Assembly (NCBI GenBank): GCA_016208915.1
Contig: JACQXE010000051.1
Coordinates: forward strand, 1-64,000
Source: Nitrospirota bacterium
GTDB lineage: Bacteria; Nitrospirota; Thermodesulfovibrionia; Thermodesulfovibrionales; UBA1546
Direction: 5' to 3'
Length of the DNA: 64,000 nt
Shown here: piece after piece, positions 15,011 through 24,300 of the stretch
Layout of the letters: each line of letters starts with the position of its first letter
Numbering within the stretch: position 1 is the stretch's first letter
Made by a program: the position numbers and the translations under genes
Notes under the pieces: model-generated
What the model was told of the DNA's origin: nothing
What the model saw: the letters and a program-made list of their open reading frames with translations, nothing else
Databases searched by the model: none

Positions 15011-15184
15011 AAATTAATAAAGCATACTCCTGAAACAGCACGAACAATTTTCCCATAAAATACGAAATGCTATTAAACTGTCTCTCTGTAAACCTGTTCC
15101 ATTGCAGACATTGCGCTTAAAGACCGAGAGGTGAAGAACTTTTCCCCTCATTATCCGCAATGTTAGAAATGAGAGATGAAAAAA
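15011..15184. other. gene-free stretch, nothing recognised
   Basis: Open frames here have no recognisable motif and no ribosome site. The next 370 bases hold the sigma-54 unit described separately. Confidence 0.5.
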
Positions 15185-15510
15185 GTGTCGGATTTCTTTA
15201 CACTTTTTAGTTTGCCTTTTTATAGCCATTTTGAAAAAATCCTTTAAAATCAATATAGATAAAGATTGGGGTTGTAAAGATGTAAAGTTTTCGACACTTT
15301 CCTACGCTTTTTTTCTGAGAAACTTTACACTTTTGATAGAGAATAAAAAGGCATTTTTGAAATATTTTTTAAAATCAATGAGTTATAAATCAGGTACAGA
15401 TATTGCTTGAGATGTTAATGGATAAGAACGTCTTTTGTTTTATCCTTGACAGTTTTCATCTGAATGTGGTGTTATTTATCAGTTTTTCAGGGGAAGCAAG
15501 AGGAGCAACA
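15185..15510 (+). promoter_or_regulatory. sigma-54 promoter/leader unit, copy 2
   Basis: Palindromic activator-like sites lie at 15185-15203 (GTGTCGGATTTCTTTACAC), 15279-15297 (reverse orientation, TGTAAAGTTTTCGACAC) and a degenerate one at 15313-15330. The sigma-54 promoter is AGGTACAGATATTGCTT (15392-15408), with GG and GC 10 nt apart, and a start is predicted near 15418. A leader with the hairpin GGATAA...TTATCC follows. The 62-bp spacing from proximal site to -24 equals that of copy 1. The unit faces the YgiT-like gene and, beyond it, the RHS gene. Confidence 0.72.
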
Positions 15511-15556
15511 GCCTAACTGTAATGGCGCTACATTTTTAAAAGACATATGATAGCAG

Positions 15557-15835
15557 ATGGATAGAGATAAGCTAAAAGCATCAGTAAAAAATATGGGAAC
15601 TAAAGCATTGACGGATAAGTGTCCGCTCTGTGGAGGCATCAAAAAGGCAGGGAAAAGTACTTTTACAGTAGATTTAGGTTTTGGTGTCGTTGTAGTAAGA
15701 GATGTGCCTGCAACTGTATGCTCCCAGTGTGGCGCAGACTGGATTGAGGATGCGGTTGCATCAAAGTTGGAAGGGATTGTGAATGATGCCCGGCAGAAGC
15801 ACCTTACAGTAGAGATCACAACGCTATCTGCTTAA
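15557..15835 (+). CDS. YgiT/MqsA-type zinc-finger protein
   Basis: This 92-aa protein has two CxxC pairs, CPLCGG near 23-28 and CSQCGADW near 54-61, the zinc site found at the N-terminus of MqsA (YgiT) antitoxins. The VPATVCSQCGADWIE phrase is characteristic. No helix-turn-helix domain follows and no MqsR-like toxin gene is seen upstream, only the sigma-54 leader. It may be an orphan antitoxin-like regulator. A terminator follows at 15947. Confidence 0.78.
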   Translation: MDRDKLKASVKNMGTKALTDKCPLCGGIKKAGKSTFTVDLGFGVVVVRDVPATVCSQCGADWIEDAVASKLEGIVNDARQKHLTVEITTLSA

Positions 15836-15946
15836 GGCAAGGATTTTATCGAGTTTTTTTGGGGGATGAAGAGAGGCAAAATGGGGTAAATAAATCTAAG
15901 GCATCAATTCTGCAAAGATTCAAGAAATTCTTTTTAATTTTGAATT

Positions 15947-15978
15947 AAAGGGCATGTATAAAACATGCCCTTTTTGTT
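15947..15978 (+). terminator. terminator after the YgiT-like gene
   Basis: AAAGGGCATGT (15947-15957) pairs with ACATGCCCTTT (15963-15973) and leads into TTTTTGTTTTT. The sequence just before it (GAGAGGCAAAATGGGGTAA) also precedes the terminator of sigma-54 copy 1. Confidence 0.85.
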
Positions 15979-15997
15979 TTTATAAAGAGTAAGATGA

Positions 15998-16024
15998 AAT
16001 AAGAGAAAATAATTTTCTCTTATT
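15998..16024. promoter_or_regulatory. 27-bp palindrome upstream of the RHS gene
   Basis: AATAAGAGAAAA, a 3-nt centre, and TTTTCTCTTATT form a perfect A/T-rich inverted repeat 39 bp before the RHS start. It could be an operator or a leader hairpin. Confidence 0.45.
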
Positions 16025-16062
16025 GAGATTTAAAAAAGGAAGGAATTATAAAGGAGAGTAAT

Positions 16063-19000
16063 ATGAAGCTGCTAAAAATGAATTCTTCAAGAAAGTTAAT
16101 GGTTATATTTTTTATCTTCTTTATTTTTGGATTCGCACGAAATGGTTTTTCAACGTTATCTGATAATGCAGGTGGGCAGCCTTCTGTAAGACCCTTAGAT
16201 TTAACGAAATATCCGACATCAGAAGAAATCACGGCGGCCGGTCAGCTTGGAGGCCCTATCTATCCCACTCATGAAATACAGGATAAGAGCAGAAGAGAGG
16301 TGATAAATCTTTCTTTTGGTAAAGCCATACAGGAATGGAACAGGCATGAATATGTGACGGCTGTCCAATTGTTCCAGGAACATATCCAGGAATTTCCAGA
16401 CAGTCCGTGGGTATCTGAAGCAATCCTCCATATAGGCTGTGATGCCCATTACAATGGAAGATACAATGAGGCAGAAGAAAGCTTCAAATGGATAATAGAG
16501 GAGAATAAAGACAAAGATTACGATGGCGCCAGAAGACTGCTGAACAAAGCGAGGCTGCGGCTCGGCGTATTGAGTGTCGAACAATACAAGTTTAGTGAAG
16601 CAAAAGAGCTGTTCCATGAACTTAAAAGAGAAGGTTCTGATTGGCGCGAACGCACCTATGCGGCTCACTGGATACAGCGCCTTTCCAGATATTCGGCCAA
16701 TGAGCTTGCCATGCTTAATTGCGGGACAAAGGCTCTTGCGTATTTATTAGAAAAAGAGGGGAAAAAGGATGAGGCGCGTAAGGTGATGGAACAGTTGCCT
16801 GAAACCAGCCAGGGCCACAGCATGAAGGCCCTTTCCGATATCGCTTCCAGATACGGATATAGCATGGCTGTCCTCAGGGTTACGCTGAAGGAACTGAAAA
16901 AACTGCCCCTGCCCGCAATTGTTCACTTGGGCGCGAAAACGCCGGGAAGGGGCGGACACTACTGGATTTTGGAGAAGATTAAGGAAGACTCCGTTGAATT
17001 ACATGATCCGCAATCAGGCCGCAGGTTCGGGCAGAGCCTCAAAGCATTCGCAAAGGAATGGAGCAGCCGTGCACTCGTATTTTCAGACAAAAAAGACCTT
17101 CCCGGCATAAAGCTGACTGAAGGTGATATGAAACAGTTCTATGGCGGATGCTGCGGAGTCCCAGCTCCGGAAGATGGCAATGGAGATCCGGGCCGCAACG
17201 GAGGGCCAGACCCTAAAGGAGATTGTCCAGGCCCCTATGGTTCTCCGGGCTGGTCTGTGAATATCATCAACTTGAATCTCTATGTACACGATATTCCATT
17301 ATGGTATAGGAGCACTTTAGGCCCCTCAGTAGAGATTTCACTGAGCTACAATTCCCAATCGGCTATAGCCTATAACGAACCCTTCGGTAATAAGTGGCAG
17401 TTCAATTACGGCAGTTATCTCGTTGTTGATACCTCAGGGAATGTGACTGTATTCATGCCGGACGGCAGACGTGATGAGTATACAAAGAATTATTCAGGGG
17501 ATTACAATCATCCCTATCAAGTATTCAATACGCTCACCAAGATTGGTGAAAATCATTATGAATTGAAATTCCATAATGATACAGTTTATGTATATAACAT
17601 TCCTTCGGGAACGAGTTCTCTCCAGCCTTTTCTTGTTGAGATACGCGACCGTCAAGGGCAAAAGCTCACCTTTAATTATGATACGAATGTCCGATTAACG
17701 ACGATTAACGATGCACTCGGAAGGACAACTAACCTTACATATAATGCGCAAGGACTTGTAACACAGGTTACAGATCCCTTCAGCCGTTCCGCTGCATTTG
17801 AATATGACGCCGATAGGAATCTTACGAAAATTACTGATATGGGCGGATATTGGTCAACAATCAGCTACGATGCGGACGTTTACATCACGAGCATAGAGAA
17901 CCAGAAGGGAAAGTGGTTATTTTATATCGAGCCGGCTGACGGGATTCCAAACGGCTCAAATGATTACCCGCCGCCGGGTGGAACTATGTGGCAGGATTAC
18001 CGTATTACGATCACGAATCCGTTAAACGATAAGGAAGAGTACCATTACACCGGCAATCTCGTGTATGCCTGGTATGTGTCTCCCAAACATTATGTTCCAT
18101 ATGCGAGCAGTTCTGTTAACAACTTCAGAAGCGCTTTTAAAACCGTCTTTCACAGTACTGTCATATCCGGACGCGGTGAGATCGGCACAATCCAGGACCC
18201 TGAAGGAGTTACTGTTACTTTCGGCTATGACCCTAACGGCAACAGAACGAGCATCAAGGATGCGAATGGCAACACAACATCGATTGCATATGACACACAG
18301 GGCAATATTACGAGCATTACAGATCCGCTCAGCAATCTGGTTCAGTTGAATTACGACAGCAACAATAATCTCACCAGCCTGATCGATCCGGCAGGAAATA
18401 TTTATGCCTATACCTATGATCCTGGCAACAATATCGATTTAACAAAGATTACTGATCCAAAAAGCGGCGAGACAACCTTTACCTATTATTCCTATGGCAA
18501 GCTAAAGACACTGACAGACGCAAAGGGGCAGACAACCTCGTTCGAATATGATAGCCAATGGAATCTTACGAAAGTGATAAGCCCCGGCGGGACTGACATT
18601 TATGCCTATGATGCTGTGGGAAGGGTTGAATCTCATACCGACCCGAAAAGCAATACCCTCCATTACACCTATGACAATTTAAATCGTCTATTGCACATCA
18701 CATATCCCGACAGCTTCATAAAAGAATACGCTTATGACTGCTGCGGGTTTGACAGCGTTACGGACAGAAACGGGACAGTCACATTCTCACATGATGATAT
18801 GCACAGAATCTCCAGTGTCACTGACGTATACGGCAACCTGATATCCTATGCCTATGATAAAAACAGCAACCTTTTCACTCTTACCTATCCCGATAGCAAG
18901 CAAGTCGTTTATGCATATGACAACGCGGACCGCTTGATCAATGTTACAGACTGGCTGAATAATGTGACATCTTACGTATATGATTCTGTCGGTGCGCTTG

Positions 19001-20136
19001 TCGGCACAATATTGCCCGATAATTCCATCACAATGTATGAATATGATAAGGCACAGAGGCTTACATCGTTTCTGGATTTCGCAAGTGATGCGAGCGTGAA
19101 CGCTGTCTTCAAATATACGCTCGATAAGCTGGGGAACAGGACAGCTATCAACTTCTATCAGCCGCTCAACATGGTTTCGCCTTTGCAGAATACCAGCTAT
19201 ACATACAACAGCGACAATAGATTGCTCACAGCCGGAAGCACATCCTATAGTTATGACAATAACGGGAATCTGATAACTAAGACACAGGGAGGCAATGTTA
19301 CAAACTATTCATGGGACTTCAACAACATGCTTGCTCAGGTTACAGTTGGTGGAAACACCTATGGATACAAATATGACGGCCTTGGGAACAGGATTGCAAA
19401 AACAGTGAATTCTGTTGAGACAAGATATGCAGTTGATCCAAAAGGTGGATTGTCAAAGGTTCTGGCAGAAACGACAGCAACCGGAAGCATCACTTCTTAT
19501 TATGTCTACGGACTTGGTCTTATCTCAAAAATAACCCCTTCCGGGCAGGCATATTACTATCATTATGATGGTATAGGCAGTACCATTGCTATAACCGATT
19601 CATTAGGAAACACAGTCAACAAATATGCCTACGATGCATTCGGAAAAGTCATAAGCCAGACAGAAACAATCCCAAATCCATTTAAATATGTCGGAAGGTT
19701 TGGCGTGATGGATGACGGGAATGGATTGCTCTATATGCGGGCAAGATATTATGACCCTGAGGTTGGGAGGTTTATAAATAAAGATCCTGTCAGGTTTATA
19801 GACGGATCGAATACTTATGTTTATGTGGAAAACAATCCAATAAGATTTATCGATCCTCTTGGAAACGACCTATTAGATGTCTCTCTTTCATGTGTGGCGG
19901 CAACTCTTGGAACGTTCTTCCCAGAGGTTGGTGCGGCGGCGGCGATTCCGTTAGCAGGATTGGCATGTGCGATTTCAACAGATGCGGCTTCAATTGGACT
20001 AACTTTGGGCGGTATCTTAAATCCGGTGGTTGGATGGGCCAGCTGTGTTTACGAAATAAGTAGAATACTTAAAGAATTGAGAGACGAGCAGCGAAGGATA
20101 AATATAGAAACCTATGGGTTGGAATACTATCATTAG
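16063..20136 (+). CDS. secreted RHS/YD-repeat protein with N-terminal C39-like peptidase domain
   Basis: This 1357-aa protein starts with a signal peptide (about 1-30; RBS AAAGGAGAG) and TPR-like helices (about 85-200). A C39-like cysteine-peptidase domain follows, with Cys220 (NCGTKAL), His299 (GGHYW) and Asp315 (HDPQSG) as a plausible triad. A Gly/Pro linker (EDGNGDPGRNGGPDPKG) leads to a long run of YD repeats (YDANGN-type) and the RHS core LLYMRARYYDPEVGRFINKD, closing at DPLGN near 1267. After the core comes a distinct 90-aa tail (about 1268-1357) with two hydrophobic Ala/Gly-rich stretches and a charged end, the usual place of a polymorphic toxin. RHS shells encapsulate and release C-terminal toxins. 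No immunity gene is obvious, as the next ORF encodes PPC/CARDB domains. Confidence 0.86.
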   Translation: MKLLKMNSSRKLMVIFFIFFIFGFARNGFSTLSDNAGGQPSVRPLDLTKYPTSEEITAAGQLGGPIYPTHEIQDKSRREVINLSFGKAIQEWNRHEYVTAVQLFQEHIQEFPDSPWVSEAILHIGCDAHYNGRYNEAEESFKWIIEENKDKDYDGARRLLNKARLRLGVLSVEQYKFSEAKELFHELKREGSDWRERTYAAHWIQRLSRYSANELAMLNCGTKALAYLLEKEGKKDEARKVMEQLPETSQGHSMKALSDIASRYGYSMAVLRVTLKELKKLPLPAIVHLGAKTPGRGGHYWILEKIKEDSVELHDPQSGRRFGQSLKAFAKEWSSRALVFSDKKDLPGIKLTEGDMKQFYGGCCGVPAPEDGNGDPGRNGGPDPKGDCPGPYGSPGWSVNIINLNLYVHDIPLWYRSTLGPSVEISLSYNSQSAIAYNEPFGNKWQFNYGSYLVVDTSGNVTVFMPDGRRDEYTKNYSGDYNHPYQVFNTLTKIGENHYELKFHNDTVYVYNIPSGTSSLQPFLVEIRDRQGQKLTFNYDTNVRLTTINDALGRTTNLTYNAQGLVTQVTDPFSRSAAFEYDADRNLTKITDMGGYWSTISYDADVYITSIENQKGKWLFYIEPADGIPNGSNDYPPPGGTMWQDYRITITNPLNDKEEYHYTGNLVYAWYVSPKHYVPYASSSVNNFRSAFKTVFHSTVISGRGEIGTIQDPEGVTVTFGYDPNGNRTSIKDANGNTTSIAYDTQGNITSITDPLSNLVQLNYDSNNNLTSLIDPAGNIYAYTYDPGNNIDLTKITDPKSGETTFTYYSYGKLKTLTDAKGQTTSFEYDSQWNLTKVISPGGTDIYAYDAVGRVESHTDPKSNTLHYTYDNLNRLLHITYPDSFIKEYAYDCCGFDSVTDRNGTVTFSHDDMHRISSVTDVYGNLISYAYDKNSNLFTLTYPDSKQVVYAYDNADRLINVTDWLNNVTSYVYDSVGALVGTILPDNSITMYEYDKAQRLTSFLDFASDASVNAVFKYTLDKLGNRTAINFYQPLNMVSPLQNTSYTYNSDNRLLTAGSTSYSYDNNGNLITKTQGGNVTNYSWDFNNMLAQVTVGGNTYGYKYDGLGNRIAKTVNSVETRYAVDPKGGLSKVLAETTATGSITSYYVYGLGLISKITPSGQAYYYHYDGIGSTIAITDSLGNTVNKYAYDAFGKVISQTETIPNPFKYVGRFGVMDDGNGLLYMRARYYDPEVGRFINKDPVRFIDGSNTYVYVENNPIRFIDPLGNDLLDVSLSCVAATLGTFFPEVGAAAAIPLAGLACAISTDAASIGLTLGGILNPVVGWASCVYEISRILKELRDEQRRINIETYGLEYYH

Positions 20137-20223
20137 CAAAGCAATTTAAAGGCAAGAAACAGATAAAGGAAGATAAACGGTTCTATTTATGACGACAAAG
20201 TGAAACATACGGAGGGCTGAGAG

Positions 20224-22628
20224 ATGATAATAAAATCTAAATTGCAGTTTTTTATTCTTTTCATTTTCATAGGGGTGATGGCCTTGTTGAACTCCAACGC
20301 CTTTGCCGCAACGCCGATTGACTGCGGGCAGACTACTCCAGGTTCTATTAGTGTGATAGGGGAAAAAGATGATTATACATTCACTGCAAATCCAAATGAT
20401 GGCGCCCTTATCACGGTTGTCAGGACATCGGGAGACATGAACCCTTACATAGAGCTTTATGACTCAGCCGGTACGAAGATTGCGGAGTATAATTCCTATT
20501 CCGGCAATTTCGCCTTAATCAACAAGGGCACCTATACTGTGGTTGTTTACGATTACGGCAACAACGGCACCGGCACCTATAACATCAGATACCAGAACTT
20601 GACTACTGCCTGCAATGAAACAGCCATAACCTGCGGTCAAAGCACCCCTGGCTCTATAAGTCCAACAGGTGAGATAGACTTCTATAGCTTTACCACAACG
20701 ACTGCGGGTAATAAGGCGAGCATCAGGCTCTCTGCCACCTCAGGCACAGCAGACCCTTATCTGAAGTTATACAATTCAGCAGGCACAGAGGTCACCCCTT
20801 CCTTCAATATTTATACCCTTACGTCGGCAGGCGCCTATACCATCATGGTTTATGACGACGGTCATGACGAGACGGGCGGATACAGCCTTACTTATCTGAA
20901 CCTGACCACGGCCTGCAATGCAACAACCGTATTGATCCGTCTATGGAGCTTTACGATAGCTCTGGTGCAAGGATTGCATATCAATACTCTTCATCGGGAG
21001 GTTCGGCCACGATAACCCAAACCCTATCTGCAGCAGGCACTTATTTGATAATTGCTTCGGACTACGGCAATAACGAGACCGGCAACTATTCACTGAAAAT
21101 ACAGAAGAACGGCAACTCTTGTCCTGAAGTTATTGTAGCTTCGCCAAATGGCGGTGAGATAGTTGAGGCTGGCACCACGTTTCCGATTACATGGACATCT
21201 ACAAGTCCAAGCGGTATTACCTCTCAGGAAATCAGATTATCAACTGATGGAGGCGCCACATTTCCGACTGTGCTTGCTGCCGGATTGGCAGGCAGTGTTC
21301 AGTCTTATACCTGGCCTATTTCCTCGGGGTTGAAGACTGTACAGGGGCGCATTCGGATTACAGTGACGGATACTTCGGGGGCGACTGTCTATGATGACAG
21401 TGACAACGATTTCATAATACTGCAAAATGTCCCCAAAGTCTCACGCACATACGAATATGATGAACTCAATCGGCTGACAAAAATAACTAATGAGGACTCC
21501 TCAACTATCACCTATAAATATGATGCTGTGGGTAATAGAACGGCCCTCACATTCAAAAAGACAAACTTAGACCTCATAATCACAGCAGTGACAGGGCCAA
21601 CAACAGCAGTGCCGGGTTCAACCATCACAGTAGGTGACACAACAAAGAATCAGGGAGCAGACACAGCAGGAGCTTCAAAAACAAAATACTACTGGTCAAC
21701 AAACAACACATACAGTGCGGATGATCTATACCTTGGAGAGAGGTCAGTTCCACCACTTGCGCCCGGAGCATCAAACACAGGAACAATATCAGTAACAGTT
21801 CCAGATACCTGTACAGATGGCAAGGTAGCCTTCTACATCATAGCAAGGGCAGATGCAGACAATGTAAACCCTGAGACCAATGAGAATAACAATAACAAGG
21901 CAAAATCAATGAAGATGGGGCCAGACCTTATAGTATCAGCTATTACAGCTCCAACAACGAGCGGAGCAGGAAAAACCATAACAGTGAATGATACAACAAA
22001 GAATAATGGTGGATGCCCGACAACTATTGATACAACAACAAAGTTCTATCTTTCAAGCAATTCAACATGGGATGCTGGAGATACATATCTTGCAGAAAGG
22101 CCAGTGCCAGTACTTCCTCCAAGTGGTACAGACACAGCTACCACGCCTGTTACCATTCCAGCAGGCACAGCAACAGGAACATGGTACATAATTGCAAAGA
22201 CAGATGCGACTGGAGCAGTATTAGAGACAAGCGAAACAAACAACACCAAGAACAAATCAATTAAGATAGGCCCTGATTTCATAGTATCATCAATCACTGC
22301 TCCAACAAGTGCAGCACGAGGCGCGACAATCACAATAGGAGACACAACAAAGAACAGTGGCGGAGGAAGCACAGTGGTCACTTCAACAACAAAACTCTAT
22401 CTGTCGATTAACACAACATACGATGCAGGAGATAAACTTCTTGTCAGCAGGACAGTGCCTGTTCTTGATGCAAATGGCACAAGTACAGTAAGCGGGTCTG
22501 TAGTGATACCGACAGATGGTTGTACAAACTCATGCTACATCATAGCTATATCAGATGCGAATGGAGAAGTTACTGAGACTAATGAGACAAACAATACAAA
22601 GTATAAGGCGATAACGATAAATCCGTAA
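20224..22628 (+). pseudogene. frameshifted secreted PPC / YD-repeat / CARDB protein
   Basis: The first frame (20224-21015) has a signal peptide and two PPC repeats, each opening ITCGQ/IDCGQ-TPGSIS and closing with a TYNIRY/GYSLTY strand plus LNLTTACN. In the third repeat the frame changes near 20930: CNATT is followed within a few codons by DPSMELYDSSG in the next frame, so about 43 codons of the repeat plus a frame-breaking remainder are missing. The second frame continues to 22628 with an Ig-like domain, one YD repeat (YEYDELNRLTKI...YKYDAVGNR) and three CARDB domains. A deletion between PPC repeats explains it. The 2049-3723 gene is a paralogue broken in a similar region. Confidence 0.75.
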
Positions 22629-22646
22629 CTCAGAAAAATATTGGAA

Positions 22647-22673
22647 GGGATGCCGTTAAAAGAACGGCATCCC
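22647..22673 (+). terminator. hairpin after the PPC/CARDB gene
   Basis: A perfect 11-bp stem (GGGATGCCGTT / AACGGCATCCC) with a 5-nt loop, 19 bp after the stop. There is no strong T tract, so termination efficiency is uncertain. Confidence 0.6.
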
Positions 22674-22740
22674 TGATTTATCTAAGAAGAGAATCTTGTG
22701 AAAGGGATTCTTGAGAAGGTTGGTTTGATCAATAGGTTTA

Positions 22741-22800
22741 TCAACAAAATTCCCGCCGTGAAGCAAGAGAACTAAATCATAGTTCCAGCTTAACTGCCCT
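22741..22800 (-). repeat. remnant repeat R1 downstream of BrnTA
   Basis: Read on the minus strand it translates to NYDLVLLLHGGNF-like residues and matches R3 at 24301-24360 (NYDLVLLLHGRNFDF) and, more weakly, R2 at 23521-23560. It may be the 3' end of an unknown gene copied between toxin-antitoxin modules. Confidence 0.5.
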
Positions 22801-22909
22801 GTCAGCGGTCGCCTGAGGCACTTGTCTATCCCAAGGGAATAAAAAGAATGTCATAGCATTGTTTCAAGAGAAAAATAAAAATCATTAAAGCTCAATAGCA
22901 ACAAGTTCG

Positions 22910-23149
22910 TTAAGCGCTCTTTTTATGTTGTGAGGCATATAAATCTATTAGCCGCCGAATCATTTTTTGATATGAAGTATGATACCGTTGAGCTTCTCTT
23001 TTGAAAAACTCAATGCTCGATTTGTTCAGTGCAATAGTTACCTTTACATTTTCTTCTTTCAAGACCAATTGTTCCGGCGGCGGAAGAAAGTCTTTAATTA
23101 CTTTCAGCTTGCCCATTGGCTCATCAGTATATTTTATTTTGCTCTTCAT
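22910..23149 (-). CDS. brnA: BrnA-type antitoxin
   Basis: About 79 aa with a C-terminal ribbon-helix-helix-like segment: VKVTIALNKSSIEFFKREAQRYHTSYQKMIRRLIDLYA. BrnA antitoxins bind BrnT and repress the operon through this domain. The start at 23149 is chosen because GGGAGGAAG precedes it and the protein then begins MKSKIKYTDEPM; a longer frame starting at 23185 is possible. It overlaps the end of brnT by 26 bp, the normal toxin-first order. Confidence 0.83.
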   Translation of the reverse strand: MKSKIKYTDEPMGKLKVIKDFLPPPEQLVLKEENVKVTIALNKSSIEFFKREAQRYHTSYQKMIRRLIDLYASQHKKSA

Positions 23150-23411
23150 ATATCTTCCTCCCTTTTCTCCAATATCCGGCACCATAGATGCGGATGATAT
23201 TTTCTCTATATGTAAATCTGACAGTCATAATGCCGTCACCAACACGACCAATACAGTAAAACCGTTCTTCTTCTGAACTGTGAGTGATATCTTTAACTAC
23301 GACGCGATGAGGATCGAGAAAAGCATGTTGTGCCAATGCAAACGAAACATTGTGCTTAGCTTGATTATCCCTGTCTTTCTCCTCATCCCATTCAAAGATG
23401 GTTTTCTTCAT
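23124..23411 (-). CDS. brnT: BrnT-type ribonuclease toxin
   Basis: This 95-aa protein has the BrnT pattern: FEWDEEKDRDNQAKHNVSFALAQHAFLDP at the start, EERFYCIGRVGDGIMTVRFTYRENIIRI in the middle, and a final YWRKGRKIYEE. The family is RelE-like and cleaves mRNA. Complete length and conserved His/Arg residues suggest it is intact. It is the first gene of the module. Confidence 0.9.
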   Translation of the reverse strand: MKKTIFEWDEEKDRDNQAKHNVSFALAQHAFLDPHRVVVKDITHSSEEERFYCIGRVGDGIMTVRFTYRENIIRIYGAGYWRKGRKIYEEQNKIY

Positions 23412-23520
23412 AGAAATAACATACTACAAATATGTAATAATAGCAATATAAAAGTATGGGTCAATTAAATAGGGTCAGCGCCCATTTTAAACCCATCTTC
23501 TTCGATAAAAAATCTTCCAT

Positions 23521-23580
23521 TAGCTTAAAATCAAAATTCATGCCATGAAGCAAGCAATAGTTCAGGAATTCAAAAATCCA
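23521..23580 (-). repeat. remnant repeat R2 between BrnTA and HigBA
   Basis: The minus strand reads NYCLLHGMNFDFK in one frame, aligning with R1 and R3. It is the most diverged of the three and has stops in the neighbouring frames. Confidence 0.42.
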
Positions 23581-23618
23581 GAAGTTCCATAGATAGAAAT
23601 AAACCAAGCATCTTGAAT

Positions 23619-23930
23619 TTAACTGGCTTTCTTCATCTCTTTGCAGTATTTTATATGCCTCAGAATATCTTTCTTTTTCTCCTTCACCCTGTAAAGATCA
23701 TACTGGTTCTGAAGGTTCAGCCAGAGTTCCTCTGATGTGCCGAAAAATCTTGAAAGCCTTATAGCCATTTCCGGCGTGACGCCTCTTTTCGCATTAAGTA
23801 TCTCATTTACAGTTCTGAAAGTGGTCTTAAGTTTTTTTGCCAATTCTGTTTGAGAAATGCCAAGAGGCAAGATGAAATCCTCTTTTAGTATCTGCCCCGG
23901 ATGTGTTGGTGTTCTCTTTAAATCAAGCAT
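23619..23930 (-). CDS. higA: HigA-type antitoxin (XRE family)
   Basis: This 103-aa protein opens with RTPTHPGQILKEDFILPLGISQTELAKKL, the HigA signature leading into the helix-turn-helix (TFRTVNEILNAKRGVTPEMAIRLSRFFG). It binds operator DNA and neutralises HigB. It lies 15 bp downstream of higB on the same strand, toxin first, as usual for HigBA. The start ATG follows GGAGGAGGC. Confidence 0.94.
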   Translation of the reverse strand: MLDLKRTPTHPGQILKEDFILPLGISQTELAKKLKTTFRTVNEILNAKRGVTPEMAIRLSRFFGTSEELWLNLQNQYDLYRVKEKKKDILRHIKYCKEMKKAS

Positions 23931-23945
23931 GGATGCCTCCTCCTT

Positions 23946-24227
23946 TTAATGATAGTCTGTAATTTCTACTTCATAAGCATCAGAATCGATAAATCTGAAA
24001 ATAATCCTGTACTGGTCATTAATCCTGATGCTGTGTTTCCCTTTTAAATCACCTTTTAAAGCCTCAAGCCTGTTACCCGGTGGAGCATTCAGGTCTTCAA
24101 GTCGTATCGCTGCATTCAAATAATCCAGTTTCCTTGATCCTGCTTTGCAGACGGAGACGGAAAATTTTGCGCTCTTTCCTGTAAGATATAGTCTCTCAGT
24201 TTCTTTGTCTGCAAAGGACTTAATCAT
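23946..24227 (-). CDS. higB: HigB-type ribonuclease toxin
   Basis: This 93-aa RelE-superfamily protein starts IKSFADKETERLYLTG. It contains LEDLNAPPGNRLEALKGDLKGKHSIRINDQYRIIFRF and ends VEITDYH, all typical of HigB. The Arg and His positions of the active site are present. HigB cuts mRNA on the ribosome. It is the first gene of the HigBA module. Confidence 0.94.
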   Translation of the reverse strand: MIKSFADKETERLYLTGKSAKFSVSVCKAGSRKLDYLNAAIRLEDLNAPPGNRLEALKGDLKGKHSIRINDQYRIIFRFIDSDAYEVEITDYH

Positions 24228-24300
24228 TTATATAACAATATAACACTTATCGTTATAACTGGCAATACGAAAGATCAATTGACCCTCTTGTTAAATAAGG

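Noticed and set aside
15011-15253. 79-aa minus-strand ORF near attL
   Set aside because: No motif, no ribosome site, and it runs into the sigma-54 activator sites; treated as non-coding.
15185-20136. PEP-CTERM/exosortase locus
   Set aside because: The promoter type is reminiscent of such loci, but no protein here ends with a PEP-CTERM motif and no exosortase is present.
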